Shown one piece after another: positions 1-10,958 of a stretch of DNA of 64,000 bases. The position numbers and the translations under genes were made by a program. This DNA is from Microthyrium microscopicum. Taxonomy: Eukaryota > Ascomycota > Dothideomycetes > Microthyriales > Microthyriaceae. Each line of letters opens with the position of its first letter. Position 1 is the first letter of the stretch. The DNA lies in contig MU004235.1 of the NCBI GenBank assembly GCA_010405405.1, positions 386,538 to 450,537 on the forward strand, read 5' to 3'. The notes under the pieces were generated by a model. The model worked only from the letters and a program-made list of their open reading frames with translations, did not search any database and was not told the DNA's origin.

Positions 1-675
1 CGATGGCTTCTGTTTATTTTGCGGCACGCCGAAAGGATCCTCTGGTGCCGTACTTGTAACAAGATGGCCATTGACAAGACCATTCGGTACGCGTCGAAGC
101 TGCCGCAGTGGCTGTCGCTTTCGAGGAGAGCGGCCGATGGGAGCAACTATTGGCGAGTGGTCGACGGCGCGGACGGTTCTATGTCGCTTTGCGAATCTTA
201 GAACGAGGTCGTATGGAGAGGCGGGCTCCCGGGCTTCTTTTACAGGGCTCAATTGATGAGCGACAGCAGTCTCTGGGAGCTGGCCAAGATTTCTTATTCT
301 CTGGCGAGTGAGCTGGGAGAATATTGGTGCTCGGGCTGCGGGTGCCTCTGGCTCCACCTTGGCCTCTTGCTTGGGTTGGGACTCTTTGCGAGAGACCTTG
401 CGCACACCAGACGAGATTCGTTTGCCGAGTCTATCAATAAGACTCGCTTTCTTTGGCTTGGCATCGACCACCTTTGTGGTCTCAAGATTGCGCTCATTCG
501 CGCGTCTTCGAATCTTTCTTGTTTCTGCCCGAAGATCTTCGAACTTTTGCGCCTTTTTTTGGCTCTGAAGGGAGTTAGAATTGTTTACTTCCAAGGTGTT
601 GCAGAGATGACTTACCCAGACTGGAGCAGAAGGGGGAACATATGTCATGCCTGGAAATCCAAAGAATCCAAACAT
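1..675 (-). CDS. Hypothetical basic protein, 3' end outside window
   Basis: Two exons are readable: 675-616 (20 codons, starting MFGFFGFPGMTYV) and 564-1, joined over a 51-nt intron (615-565) with a GTAAGT donor and a TTCAG acceptor, phase 0. The frame then stays open for 188 codons to the window edge, so the C-terminus is missing. The protein is rich in Lys, Arg and Glu with a short charged helical stretch just after the intron (KKAQKFEDLRAETRKIRRRA) and proline-rich spacers later. I see no catalytic motif, signal peptide or membrane segment and do not recognise the family. The open frame and a clean intron support a real gene; the function is unknown. Confidence 0.6.
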   Translation of the reverse strand, partial: MFGFFGFPGMTYVPPSAPVWVSHLCNTLEVNNSNSLQSQKKAQKFEDLRAETRKIRRRANERNLETTKVVDAKPKKASLIDRLGKRISSGVRKVSRKESQPKQEAKVEPEAPAARAPIFSQLTRQRIRNLGQLPETAVAHQLSPVKEAREPASPYDLVLRFAKRHRTVRAVDHSPIVAPIGRSPRKRQPLRQLRRVPNGLVNGHLVTSTAPEDPFGVPQNKQKPS

Positions 676-1149
676 ATTGAAAGACTTTTGTTAAGGAACT
701 GTAAGAAAGTTTGAGTTAGAACAGTGATAGTAAAAGACTGCTTTCAAGAGTAATCTTAATAATGATCTTGAAAGATCAATGGAGAAGAGTGATGTTATAT
801 AGAAAGAGGAAGATCTCCAACTGGAGTCTTGAACAGGTGGGAAGGAGATGGTTTTGTTTACTTACTTGGTGACAGTGAATGGGTTGCTATGGGTGTCTCG
901 TGGAGGTTGCTCTTAGGCAAGTTGTTTGTGTTTGTGTGTTGGTCGTTCTTGGTGAAGTCAGATGATCTGACCTGAACAACACAAAGACACGGCGATGAGA
1001 AGGGTGTTGAGAGCGTAGATGCAGATGATTCGTGGTGTCAAAGTGCTTTGAGAATGATATGGAACGAAAGCAGGATGCTCTGGGAGTAGAAAGTGTCAGT
1101 GATGGTTGAGTGGACGGGATGATGGTTGGGAAGAGTTGAAGGTTAGGAA

Positions 1150-1193
1150 GAGTTGGAGGTCAGGACAAGTTGGAGGTCAAGACAAGTTGGAGG
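1150..1193. repeat. Imperfect 17-bp tandem repeat, about 2.6 units
   Basis: Units beginning AAGTTGGAGGTCAAGAC follow each other at 1150, 1167 and 1184, with two mismatches between the first two and a partial third. It is purine-rich and non-coding. Confidence 0.7.
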
Positions 1194-1756
1194 AAGTAAG
1201 TGAAGGCGAAGAGGAGAATGGTACTAACCTGAAAAGAACCGTCTGCTTTTTCGCGATTGTGGCGTCGTCAAGCTTCAGTGACTGTCTGCCACTTTGCTAT
1301 GGGACTCGCTGACGCAAGACGACTCGGCGTTTCAAGACAAGATGGTGGGCGCGAAGCTGAGGATACTGACCGTTGGTTTTGTTGAGAGGAATGTGATAAG
1401 GGGCTTGTGATAAGGAGTTTGATATGATAGGAGAGACTTGTAAAATTGGAGTTTTGAAATCTGAAGGGTGGTAAGAGAGGGAAATGGTGAGAGGAAGAAG
1501 AGGAGACTGAGGAGCAGCAAAGATTGTCATCAACAGATATGGACGGCACCGAGTGCAAGATACAGTGACTTCATGTTGTCGCGACAACAGGCAGATGTTG
1601 CAGAGGTGGACTTCTCGCAGACTTGTGCAGTGACTTGACCGCGCCATGGCAACAACAGAGGAAGTCGTTCTACCATACTATTGATCAACCGGAGAGAGTT
1701 GCAACCTTCTTTCTTGACACGCAGTGAACATCAGTGCGGTTAATTTCGAGGGTACA

Positions 1757-1766
1757 TATATAAAAG
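1757..1766 (+). promoter_or_regulatory. TATA-like box (TATATAAAAG)
   Basis: A canonical TATATAAAAG lies about 108 bp upstream of the ATG at 1874, a plausible spacing for a fungal core promoter. It is the main reason to take the small open frame downstream seriously. Confidence 0.4.
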
Positions 1767-1873
1767 CGCCGAGATAGGTTGCAGTTGCAGATTTCAAAGC
1801 ATCGTACATCGAGGAATGTAGACTCTAGAGCCAGCCTGTGCCAAAGAACATCGTAAGAGCTATCGCCCATTTC

Positions 1874-2262
1874 ATGCCGTACATTCACCCCGACACTGTC
1901 TTTGACAGACGTGGGCTCGGCTTTGTGGACGCAGACTTTGGCTGTTTAATCAGCGCAATCGCAAGAGAGGCTGTAGTGAGGATGGGAGTCTTCCAAGTCG
2001 TTGTTGCTGTACTTTGTGGTCTCAAAGCTAGGCCCCTTATCAGCTCGTTCCTCTGCTCTCTAACTCTCTTGCCGCCGGTTTGCCTCAAAGTCCTTTCGAA
2101 CTGGACTGCGAAAGGCTGGATGCTACGCTGCTGGCTCTAATGGCGGCCTTTGCCCTGGTAAGATCCATGTTTGTGCACAATCAACAAGCAGGTCAATATA
2201 CAATTTGGTGGCTCACTATGGTTATGTTAGCAACTCCGATTACGGGACATCATGGTGGTTAA
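1874..2262 (+). CDS. Possible small two-exon gene, unknown product
   Basis: Proposed exons are 1874-1975 (34 codons, MPYIHPDTVFDRRG...) and 2032-2262 (76 codons plus stop), joined phase 0 over a 56-nt intron (GTGAGG donor, GCTAG acceptor). The joined frame reads like protein across the junction and would give a 110-residue product. A further GTAAGA donor at 2158 could end exon 2 earlier, but no acceptor of normal spacing is obvious. There is no recognisable domain. A TATA-like box sits about 108 bp upstream. The alternative is a chance frame or the remnant of a larger gene. Confidence 0.3.
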
Positions 2263-4200
2263 GACCTTGTGCTTACCGCGTTGGTGGAGTTAAGGCTGAT
2301 ACTCAATGGGAATTTCTTTATACGTAGTAGTTATATCAGAAGACGTCGCTTAGGATCTCTGAGCCTGCTGGTCAGCAATTGTATTTCCAGTCGGCAAGTT
2401 CTGGCTGATTTTCATGGATGTTTAGCCCCTTTTTGTCCCATCAGCTCACCGTGACTGTAAGAAACAACAGCCTAGCACGATCTTGTAGGGGCCTTATTCA
2501 GCTGGACAGTAAACATGAAGTCATGGACTACTTGTCCAACTAGGCCATCGAACTTCATCCGGCGCTTGCGTGGCTATTACTGGACCCGATTCACTGGTGT
2601 TGAGCACTGCTATGAGGCATAATTTTTGTAGCGGTAAAGGATGATAGCACCTCTAAAGCGACCAGTTCGCTTTGGTAGAACATCTGTGCCTCGGCGTATC
2701 TAGAGATAAGTGTATATGCTCTTCTTCGAGAGAGAAAAGGTGTGATAGTCGTGATAATGATGTGGTAAATGATATTGTTGTCCTATGGATATCAGAATCT
2801 AATGGATTGCATGCTGTCAACCTTTCAGCCAAAAGCGAATAAAAAATCTATTCCAGTTACTAGACTTCGAGATTAATTCCTGGCGGAGATAATGAATTCC
2901 TGCGATACAGCATCAGAAAATACTACTGTAAGAAGCTTTGTGAACAAGTTTAGCAATATAAAAGTTCTACTGTAAGGATTATCTGCGTTGTTCCTTCAAA
3001 GATTGATCAATCTAAAGTCAGCACTAACGGTATACATCAATGTTAGCAGGTATCTTACCAAAGTGTGTTGAAACCTAGCAATGACTACCGTTATATAGGG
3101 AGGTTTGATTGAAATCCAAACCCAGATAATAACTTGGGACGGCCTGAATAGAGACCCAATGTTCGATAAGGCTAAAAAGTAAATCAGGTTACTCGCGTAC
3201 CTGCATGTCGCCCGACAAGAATGATAGACGATAATAGCATCGGAGACCTAGGGTCGATCTCATGGGGCGGTATATTGTTCGCCCAATGCCCAACTTCACT
3301 TCATTTAAAACACGCTGCTTCCGCGCAAGAACCAGAGGAAAGATTGCTGCTCATGAGCTACCAATTGGTTCATATGGAGCTTTGGGCATGTGCAAATCGA
3401 CGGGTGGGCCCATTGCAGTGGATTCCTGTTGGGCTCCCCTGCTCTCTTGCTTGTATGATTGGCATGGTGGGCAGAGTTGAGGAGGGGATAAGTTGATTGA
3501 TGGTCGAGTATGACGACGGGTTTTAGAACACGCGAGCCCGGGAGGCACGATACCGAGCCGGCGGAACCTTTGGAAAGGTGGAGAGGGCAATTGAATTAAT
3601 TCAATGTAAGATGGCATGATGGAATTGGGTCTGTTGGGGCAATCGGTGCAGGTAGGCTTGTCTGGATACATGATACATGAGCTTATCTACCTATCCATGA
3701 CCAATGATAAGCGGTGCCACAGTGATGGGATGCAGAGTTTTTCTGCTTCGGACAACGTCGAGGTTAACAGCGAATACATAATCAGATGAATTGGTATAGA
3801 AAGTGATGGAGATGGGAGGATTGAGAAGGATCTTATGGATTCAAAAGATGGTGTGGTGGTGATGAACAAGCCCAATTAGACACGGCTCTAAGAATCTTGA
3901 ATTGCGGAGTCCGCAAGGAATACGAATGGTCTTGGAACCAAGCAGCTGGAGTTTATATAGCAAGCATTTGCAAGCATTAATAGCTCTTTTACAGGCATAA
4001 AGAAAGAATAGCAAGCATACCTTTGTAATGATTGCATATCTTGCCTGTAATTGCCTGTTGCTTTGGGTTGTTGGCTATCTGCGCCGCCCTCTTCATCTCT
4101 AAATTATTCCCAGCTCCTCTTCCATCCTTCTTTCCTGAAATACATAGAAAAAGGAGTTTTGGTTCTTTATATCCCAATCGAGTGGCTTCAATATCGCAAG
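2263..4200. other. Intergenic stretch, no gene seen
   Basis: About 1.9 kb with no convincing gene on either strand. The part from 2700 to 3200 is visibly AT-rich. The last few hundred bases should hold the promoter and 5' leader of the SNF1 beta gene at 4201; a T/C-rich stretch directly precedes its ATG. Confidence 0.5.
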
Positions 4201-5970
4201 ATGGGCAATTCGCCCAGTACTCAGGCAAAGGCAGGCGGGCAGCCTAGCCCAAGGCCTTCAACGGGTAGTGCGAACCCGCCACCTTCAGCTCACCACATCC
4301 ACCACACTCATTCAGCATCACAACCTACAACCTCTACATCTCTAAGCTCTGTCGTTTCCTCATCTGCTGCTCAGCCATCTGAGAGCTTCGAAATCGCTGA
4401 AGGTCAATCTGTCTCTAATTATCGCGAACGCTCAGCAAGCGCCATCCTTAGGAGCCAAACTGCTGGTCACGGTCACAACCCCACTAGCGCTCCGACCCTC
4501 AGACATATAGATTCTGGTACGAACTCTTCGCGGCTCTCCTCGACGTCTACCTTGGCCATGGGTAATGCCGAGTCCAAGAGCAAGAAAGGCCACGATGCCA
4601 ACCGATTCAGTCCTCCTGCCGCAAAACCCATAGCCGCACCTGCTGTCTCCAATATACATTCCAAACCGAGCGATCCAATATTAGATAACGACTCCTACTT
4701 TGCCACGGCATCAGATCTGAGTCGCCCGCCACGATTGCCTCTGCCTATTCAGGATGAAGTCAGATCGCCAGGCTCTCCAATAATATCACCAACTGACGTG
4801 GCGGACGATCCAATCGATGCAAGTACACAAGAAGCGGCTTTATTGAGTACAACTTCAGTATTGAGTAACACAACGCTTGATGAAGAAGATGTTGGAGATA
4901 ATGTGGATACTGTTCGAGGGGGTGTTCTACCCTCTGTGCCTACCGTGGTAGAATGGAGAGAAGGAGGTAATAAAGTATACGTGACTGGTACTTTTGCCGA
5001 CTGGGATCGGAAATATCGCCTATCAAGAGAGTAAGTCCACCATTACATTGGTTGGTGATACAGCTCTTGGATCAGGGTCAAGCTCGCGGGCTCAATCAGA
5101 CATAATTGACTCGTTGGGTTTGATCTGTTCCTTTGTCAGGAAAACAATGGGCCTTCATACCCATCTCACTTGGACTTAGCACGTCTGAGGATCAAATACT
5201 AACAACATGTAGGGGCCCTGCAGGACCAGGAGTGCTATCAACAACCATCCATTTGCAACCTGGGACTTACCATCTGAGATTCATTGTGGAGGGCGAAATG
5301 CTGCTTTCGAAACATTTGCCAACGGCCGTGGACTTTACAAATTCTCTTGTCAACTACATCGAAGTTGTATCACAAGATACTACACCTACTGCAGCTCTAG
5401 AAAACCTGCAATTACAAAACGATGCTAGTCAGCCAATAAATATTGGTGTTCCAGTCGAAGAAGCAGACCCAGTCCATCCTCCTCAAACTCTTCCCCCAAC
5501 ACCAGAACTCGGACCTACGACTGGGCCTTCGTCGGTTCCTCCTGAGCCAGGTTCTAGTGCAGATCAACAAGGCATCCTATCAGGACTTCAATTCCCATCG
5601 ACACGATACAGCAAGAAAATCCCTCAATTCTTCATTGACACCGATGCAGACGAATCCAGTGAGGAATATTCAAGGGTAATAGAGCTGAGTAATGTTCTAC
5701 CTACACCACCATCATTGCCATCATTCTTATCAAAGAGTATCCTTAACATGGCAACTCCGATGAAGGACGATGCCAGTGTGCTTGTCAACCCAAATCATAC
5801 AGTGCTCAATCATTTGGCTACCAGCTCGATTAAAGGTGGAGTAATTGCCACCAGCATGACCACTCGATATGGCCGAAAGGTAAGTGAAACGAATCGTTTG
5901 ACGTTACATAGCTAATCAAGAACAGTTTGAGACCACGATAATGTACAAACCAACGCACCCAGGAGCGTAG
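4201..5970 (+). CDS. SNF1/AMPK beta subunit (Sip1/Sip2/Gal83 type)
   Basis: Exons 4201-5030, 5213-5879 and 5926-5970 give 513 residues. The start at 4201 is chosen because it yields an N-terminal MGNSPS, a myristoylation-type motif known from Sip1/Sip2 family members, after which comes a long Ser/Thr/Pro-rich disordered region. A glycogen-binding (CBM48) domain spans about residues 245-345: it begins VPTVVEWREGGNKVYVTG and its TFADWDRKYRLSR segment crosses intron 1. The C-terminal ASC domain (about 400-513, from RYSKKIPQF) ends MYKPTHPGA and would bind the SNF1 kinase and gamma subunit. The role is scaffold and localiser of the SNF1 glucose-repression kinase complex. Intron 1 is long (182 nt) with an ACTAAC branch point; intron 2 is 46 nt. 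Confidence 0.93.
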
Positions 5971-6696
5971 TCGTAGTAATTGCGCACCATTTTTCTCCAA
6001 CGGCATATTTGCCAACGCTGCATCAAACACGACTCCCAACGCCACCATCCATACCAAATTTCGGTTATTGACGAATGATTACGAGAAAAACCATAAGCTT
6101 GATGTTTATGTTCTCGTGATACCCTTCTCCTTGGGACCAGCTTTCGGACTTTTGAGTGGTCCTTGACAAGAAGATACTGGATGATGGCATGAGGCCTCGA
6201 GAGCCCACAAAAAATGATTTGGATACCGTAGGGTTCTAGTCACTAAATAGTAAATCTTGCCAAACTCTGGGATTGAATATATTGATGTAGAAAAATCAAT
6301 TCCATAACTCAATTGAGTTGATGGACTGTGACTTGCACATGTCAATTCTATATATAGCGCGCTTAGTGTGGAGTTTAGCGCGAAAGCTCGCGTCGCGCTT
6401 ATCGCCTTCTTTCCAACAACCTACTGGACCAAGTAGAACGACATCAAAATGTCGGAAGCATTTTTTCTTTCGGAACTCGAGACCAGCGAGACGATACAGT
6501 GGTTCTCCCATCAAACACGATGCTTGTCATCACACTGTTTGAAGCAAAACCGTTGACAGTTTGTAGTCGAAGTAGCGTGGGTTTGAAAATGGATCTCAAA
6601 CGACAGGACGAACGCGCCTGATTGTACACTTTATGCCTATATCTCTGCCATGTGTGAAGATGAACTGCCTATTTTCTACTCGCCACTACACCCTCA
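5971..6696. other. Intergenic stretch with a GC-rich inverted repeat
   Basis: No gene seen. AGCGCGA (6377-6383) and TCGCGCT (6393-6399) form a perfect 7-bp inverted pair 9 bp apart in otherwise AT-rich DNA, with another GCGCGC word just upstream near 6357. It lies about 300 bp 5' of the phosphotransferase start. Confidence 0.4.
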
Positions 6697-8967
6697 ATGG
6701 CTGACTTCAGGATCGCAAAACGGAAATGCCGGCCGGGCATTACGGTCGAAGAGGCGCTGGACGATGATCGCAACATGATTCCGGCGCTCTCAGTCCTTCA
6801 GCATACCACTCAATTCGAGAACGAACTATGGGACCGCCGGTCACAAATTGAGGAAGTCGTGTCTCGCCATCTCGGAATACCTACTTCCGGATTTGAGCTG
6901 ACCTCACCCGATGAGTGGCTCACCGGAAGCTTCAACTTATGTATTTTCATACACTCAATCAAGGGCCCGAACCTTCCCGGACGAGCCATACTTCGAATCC
7001 CGCTGCCCTTTAATGCGGGTGAGACCTTCAGTCTTGGTAGTTGCGAAGAAAAACTCCGTTGCGAGGCAGCAACATATATCTGGCTGTCTCGTCACTGCCC
7101 TGCTATTCCAATTCCTCGCCTTCTTGGCATAGGATTCCCGGGTACTCATTCCTTCTCGGCTATCACAAATGAAACCTTGTGGAACCGACTAGTATGGCAG
7201 CTACGACACGGCTGGGCGTGGTAAGTTCCTTTCCCACACTGACAAAGCTCTTCTAAAACATCTGATGACGCCCAGCGCACCAGGTAGCTCCCATAGCATT
7301 CGATGGCTTGCCGAGTGTGTTATGGGTTTTACAAAGACAGTTCAAATGATGCTTTCGGCGTGTGGGATCCTGAACTAACCGATTGCAGGCTATGGGGAAG
7401 AGCGGTAAGATTCCATGCCAACTCACTATTCTAGATCATATCTGATCAAACTCAACCCATCATATCTCCCATCGCAGTGCGATGCCTTCCATAGTATGCG
7501 TTGCTGCACAAGTGCTACGGGGTCCATCGAGTGCGGTGGGTGTATTACGACTTTTACCACGAAAGAACCTCATGACCGTTTCCAAAGTTTACTGGCTCTG
7601 TTTGTTTTCTGATTCCAAGCCATTGCAGGATACTCTTGCTCCATTCTCCATTCACCATAGACACAGCCTACACGATGTCGGCTATCTACTCATCGAATAC
7701 GTGGAGGAAGGGAAAATGCTGTCATGCAGCTGGAAACAGCATTGCCAAGACCCAATTCGACGAGCGAACCTCTATCACGTAAGATTTTCGCCTGTGAAAC
7801 AATTCTCGATCGTAAGGTTACACTAACAAGTCCAGGGGCTTGCCAAAATCATGCTCAGTCTCGGAAAAGTACCGCTTCCTCGAATAGGCTCATGGATCTT
7901 AGGACATGATGCTACCATTAGACTCACGAATCGACCTTTCTTCGATCTCACCGCCCTGTGGAATCAACACAAGATCCCAGCTATAGTGCCAAGAGAAAGA
8001 ACTTACACGTCAGCTAAGGCCTTCGTTCATGATGTGCTACGCTACCAAGACAATCGAATGCGCCATCAGCCCAACTCCATTCTGTCCGAGAAAGACGGCA
8101 TCTACCAACTCGCAGCGTTAGTGGGCCTGCGTGATCTACTTTCACTGTTTTATGGCAGCTCAAGTGGGACATTTGTTCTCAACTTAGTGGACATGCACCA
8201 AAGTAACATATTCGTCGACGAAAACTGGAATATTACCCGCCTGATCGACTTCGAGTTTGCGCCAGTCTGTCCCATTGAAATGGTCGGTATTCCGGTGAGA
8301 TTTCCCCGTGTCAAATCACATTCCCTGACCGCAACCGATGAAAGCAAAAGCATTGGATTTCCCATCGCGCTCGATGGTTACCATAAGATGCGTCTCTTAT
8401 CGAGTGCTATGATGCCATATGATGCGATGGGAGATGATGCTTGATGGTTTGATCCTGAACAGATCAAGTGGCCTTTTCAGAGCGTGTTAACTTTGATCTC
8501 AATCTTACACTTATCAATTCCAGCCTTGGCTCAGCTCTATGGGCGTTGATCAACTAGAAGGATCCAATCGAGACGAGTACAAAGTACTGTATGACGAGTT
8601 CGCCGACATCGTTGAGCAGGAAGAAGAAGCCGGTCAGATGAGCAACTCGTACAGTCAAGGTTTACGTGAGAGCTGGGCTAGTGGACAGTTCTTTTTCAAC
8701 CTGGCTTTGCGTAGCATCAACGCGTTTCCAGCCATATTTGAAGAGCATCTTCAATCGAGGTACTTTGAGAAGTTCGATTTTGATATGGATGGCCTGCAAT
8801 GGGCGGAGCGTTGGGATGAAGGCGAAGATCTAATGGATTTCATAGCCAGGAAGAACAAGGATCGCGAGAGATATGAAGTCCAAATTCGCGAAATTTTCAG
8901 TGCGGCTAAGGCGGCGGAAGGGATGAAAAGCACTGACGATGAGCTATCAAGTATCGGAGGCATCTGA
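6697..8967 (+). CDS. APH-type (aminoglycoside/choline kinase-like) phosphotransferase
   Basis: Five exons, 6697-7220, 7389-7404, 7629-7778, 7836-8294 and 8524-8967, give 530 residues in one frame. Exon 2 is only 16 nt but is bracketed by a CTAACC...TTGCAG acceptor and a GTAAGA donor, and it alone restores phase. The protein follows the large fungal family of APH-domain proteins: RCEAATYIWLSRHCPAIPIP near residue 125-145, GYLLIEYVEEGKMLS, SLGKVPLPRIGSW, then the catalytic-loop segment VDMHQSNIFVDENWNITRL followed by LIDFEF. The family transfers phosphate to small molecules, but the substrates of the fungal members are mostly unknown. Neighbours (MFS transporter, SDR) give an accessory context but no clear pathway. 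Confidence 0.82.
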
Positions 8968-9037
8968 ATCTGCAATGCTCTATCTAATACCTAAACTAAC
9001 TTGCTCAAGCTGACTTGCTCATCTCTCTTGTACCCTT

Positions 9038-9251
9038 TCATCGTTTTTTCCGCCACCTGTTTTGGGCGGCGGTCGCCGAGCTGAATTTGTTAGTGTGAAT
9101 CGGTATGACTAGAGGATTGTAGATACCTTGTGAGAATAGCAATTGCTTCATCAGTCAAGCCCGGGTTTCTGGTCTTGGCAGAGTTGCCAGCTTTGCCACG
9201 CTTGTCTGGCTCGTTTTGTGGCGATATTGGTGGTATTTCCTTTCTATACAT
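9038..9251 (-). CDS. Possible very small spliced ORF, unknown product
   Basis: Exons 9251-9127 and 9080-9038 join over a 46-nt intron with a GTATCT donor, a perfect ACTAAC branch point and a TTCAG acceptor, giving 55 residues (MYRKEIPPISPQ... ending NRWRKKR). The frame is also open a little upstream of the ATG, so this could be the 3' end of a longer gene whose 5' exons I cannot place. The product is small, basic and hydrophilic with no known motif. The quality of the intron is the main support. Confidence 0.35.
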
Positions 9252-9447
9252 CCCCGTTGGTCGATGTTTTGGTGACAGGGTAAGCAGCTATAATTTTCTG
9301 ACGCTCTTTGTATCTAAGAATGATATTAGAGGAGTCAGGACTGAGAAGGATCCGCGAGGCTCCACGCACTGTAACGACTAGTAGGAGGACATCGAAACAA
9401 ACGTTAACCATATGGAATTATTAGGTATATTTCTATTGCTCATGCCA

Positions 9448-10958
9448 TCAGACTCTTTTCAGTAGTTTCGGGTTGAGTCTCAACCTCGCAATAAGCACAA
9501 AAGCCGTCGACAAGAGCGCCACGCCACCAGCATAAAAGATGGCCGGGCGATAGGAGCTAATACTGCCCTCAGTGACGCCGCCAGCCGCCTGGAGCAGATA
9601 GCTGGCTATAGGCGCCCCCAAGAAGTACCCAAAGCTCCATCCAGTAATCGTCATCCCCATGGCCACTCCAGTCCTAGCCGGTCCGTAGATTTGCGTGACA
9701 ACAGTAGGTAATGTAACGAAAAAGGCACCGTTCGCTATGCCATTGATGACGGCAAATATCGATAGCGTCGGGAGCATATTGCTGAATGGCCATATGGCGA
9801 ACATACTGAGCGCATTCAAAAATGATGCGAGCAGAAAGGTGTTGACTGCACCAATTCGGTCACATAGGATCCCGCTTCCTAGTCGGCCGAAGGCTGCACA
9901 TAGGTTGAAGCCTGCCGCGAGATATGCCCCAGTTGTTGAAGAGAGTCGAAGTGATTGTGCAAACAATGGTAGGAAGTATGGTGGCACATATAGCGCGAAA
10001 ACACCTATTGATGCCGCCAGACTGGTTGTTCAATTAGAAATAATATCAAAGATCAACACAAGACTTGGCACTCCAGGTACACCCTTGGAATGCTACATTG
10101 CAGAATTCCATCATTGTAATATTCCAGTGGAGCACCATCTTGCTAGAATACGTTGAATGATTTTGCTCAGGAAGATACTTACAAGATGAAGATAAACTCC
10201 CAGTTTCGAAAGAGGGAAAAGTCGAAGAAGGAAGCGTTTCCTCGTGGAGGGTTGAGTTCTTTTACTAAGAAAGCCACCGGGATGCCTGTTACGAGGCATG
10301 ATATTCCAAGGATGCGAAAGGTCCACGCTGTTCCAACGTTGATAATGGACTTGTTCAGAGCAATGCTCAAGACAAATCCACCGATACCACCGGCGAATTT
10401 GATCAGTCCGTTTGCAAGGCCAAGTTTACTGCTGAAGAACTGTGAAGGAAGTATGCTCGCTACCATGAAACACAAGCTACTTCCAGTGCCGTAAAGAAGA
10501 CCTGCCGTTCCAAAGAGACCGGCGATGTTATTGGTTGTATACCCAGCTGTTAACTGGCCAACACCAAGCATAGTGATGCCGAGTAGTGCTGCGTTTCGAG
10601 CACCGGCAAAGCGCATGAAACGTACTGCGAGCAAGCTGAAGATGACAGTGCATGCCATAGCTAGGGAGCCAACGAAAGAAAGTGTTGATGTTGAAGTCAG
10701 GCCTTCATTGAGAAGAGCGGCCTGCATCACACCCCATGAGTTGTTAATGCCGTTGAACCAGAAGGTGAATATGGAGCTAGCGATGAGCGTGTTCCAAGCT
10801 GAAAGCCCACCATCGGGTATGGAACTGACGGCTTCAGCTGGAGGAGAAGCTTCGTTGTCTCTTGCTCTCTGGGTACTGATGCCATCCCATTCTTGTTCGG
10901 AGGAGTTGGTTTGTGGTGTGCGTGTGAGACGTTGAAGCTCGAGTGTAGTTGTGGACAT
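9448..10958 (-). CDS. MFS transporter, monocarboxylate-transporter-like
   Basis: Exons 10958-10183 and 10021-9448 (intron 161 nt, GTAAGT donor, ACCAG acceptor) give 449 residues. An in-frame TTG lies upstream but the ATG at 10958 (MSTTTLELQR) has a good context (ACAAG before ATG). After about 45 polar residues comes IPDGGLSAWNTLIASS, the DGG-x-x-W motif that opens fungal MCT-type (SLC16-like) MFS proteins, followed by about 12 hydrophobic segments; GFNLCAAFGRLGSGILCDRIG matches the second-half motif. The protein should sit in a membrane and carry monocarboxylates or related small metabolites; the substrate cannot be read from sequence. A cluster of AT/GC palindromes lies 200 bp upstream. Confidence 0.88.

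Larger units (their letters stand above)
676..1873. other. Intergenic stretch, no gene seen
   Basis: No supported gene. It holds a short run of three imperfect 17-bp units at 1150-1193 and a TATA-like motif at 1757-1766. The region probably includes the promoter of the minus-strand gene that starts at 675. Confidence 0.5.

Noticed and set aside
3351-3671. 106-codon Pro-rich minus-strand frame with an ATG
   Set aside because: Low complexity, no introns or domain, and overlapping open frames on the other strand; no better than chance.
4051-4200. Longer start for the SNF1 beta subunit
   Set aside because: It would bury the MGN myristoylation-type start, and the extra residues look like a translated leader.
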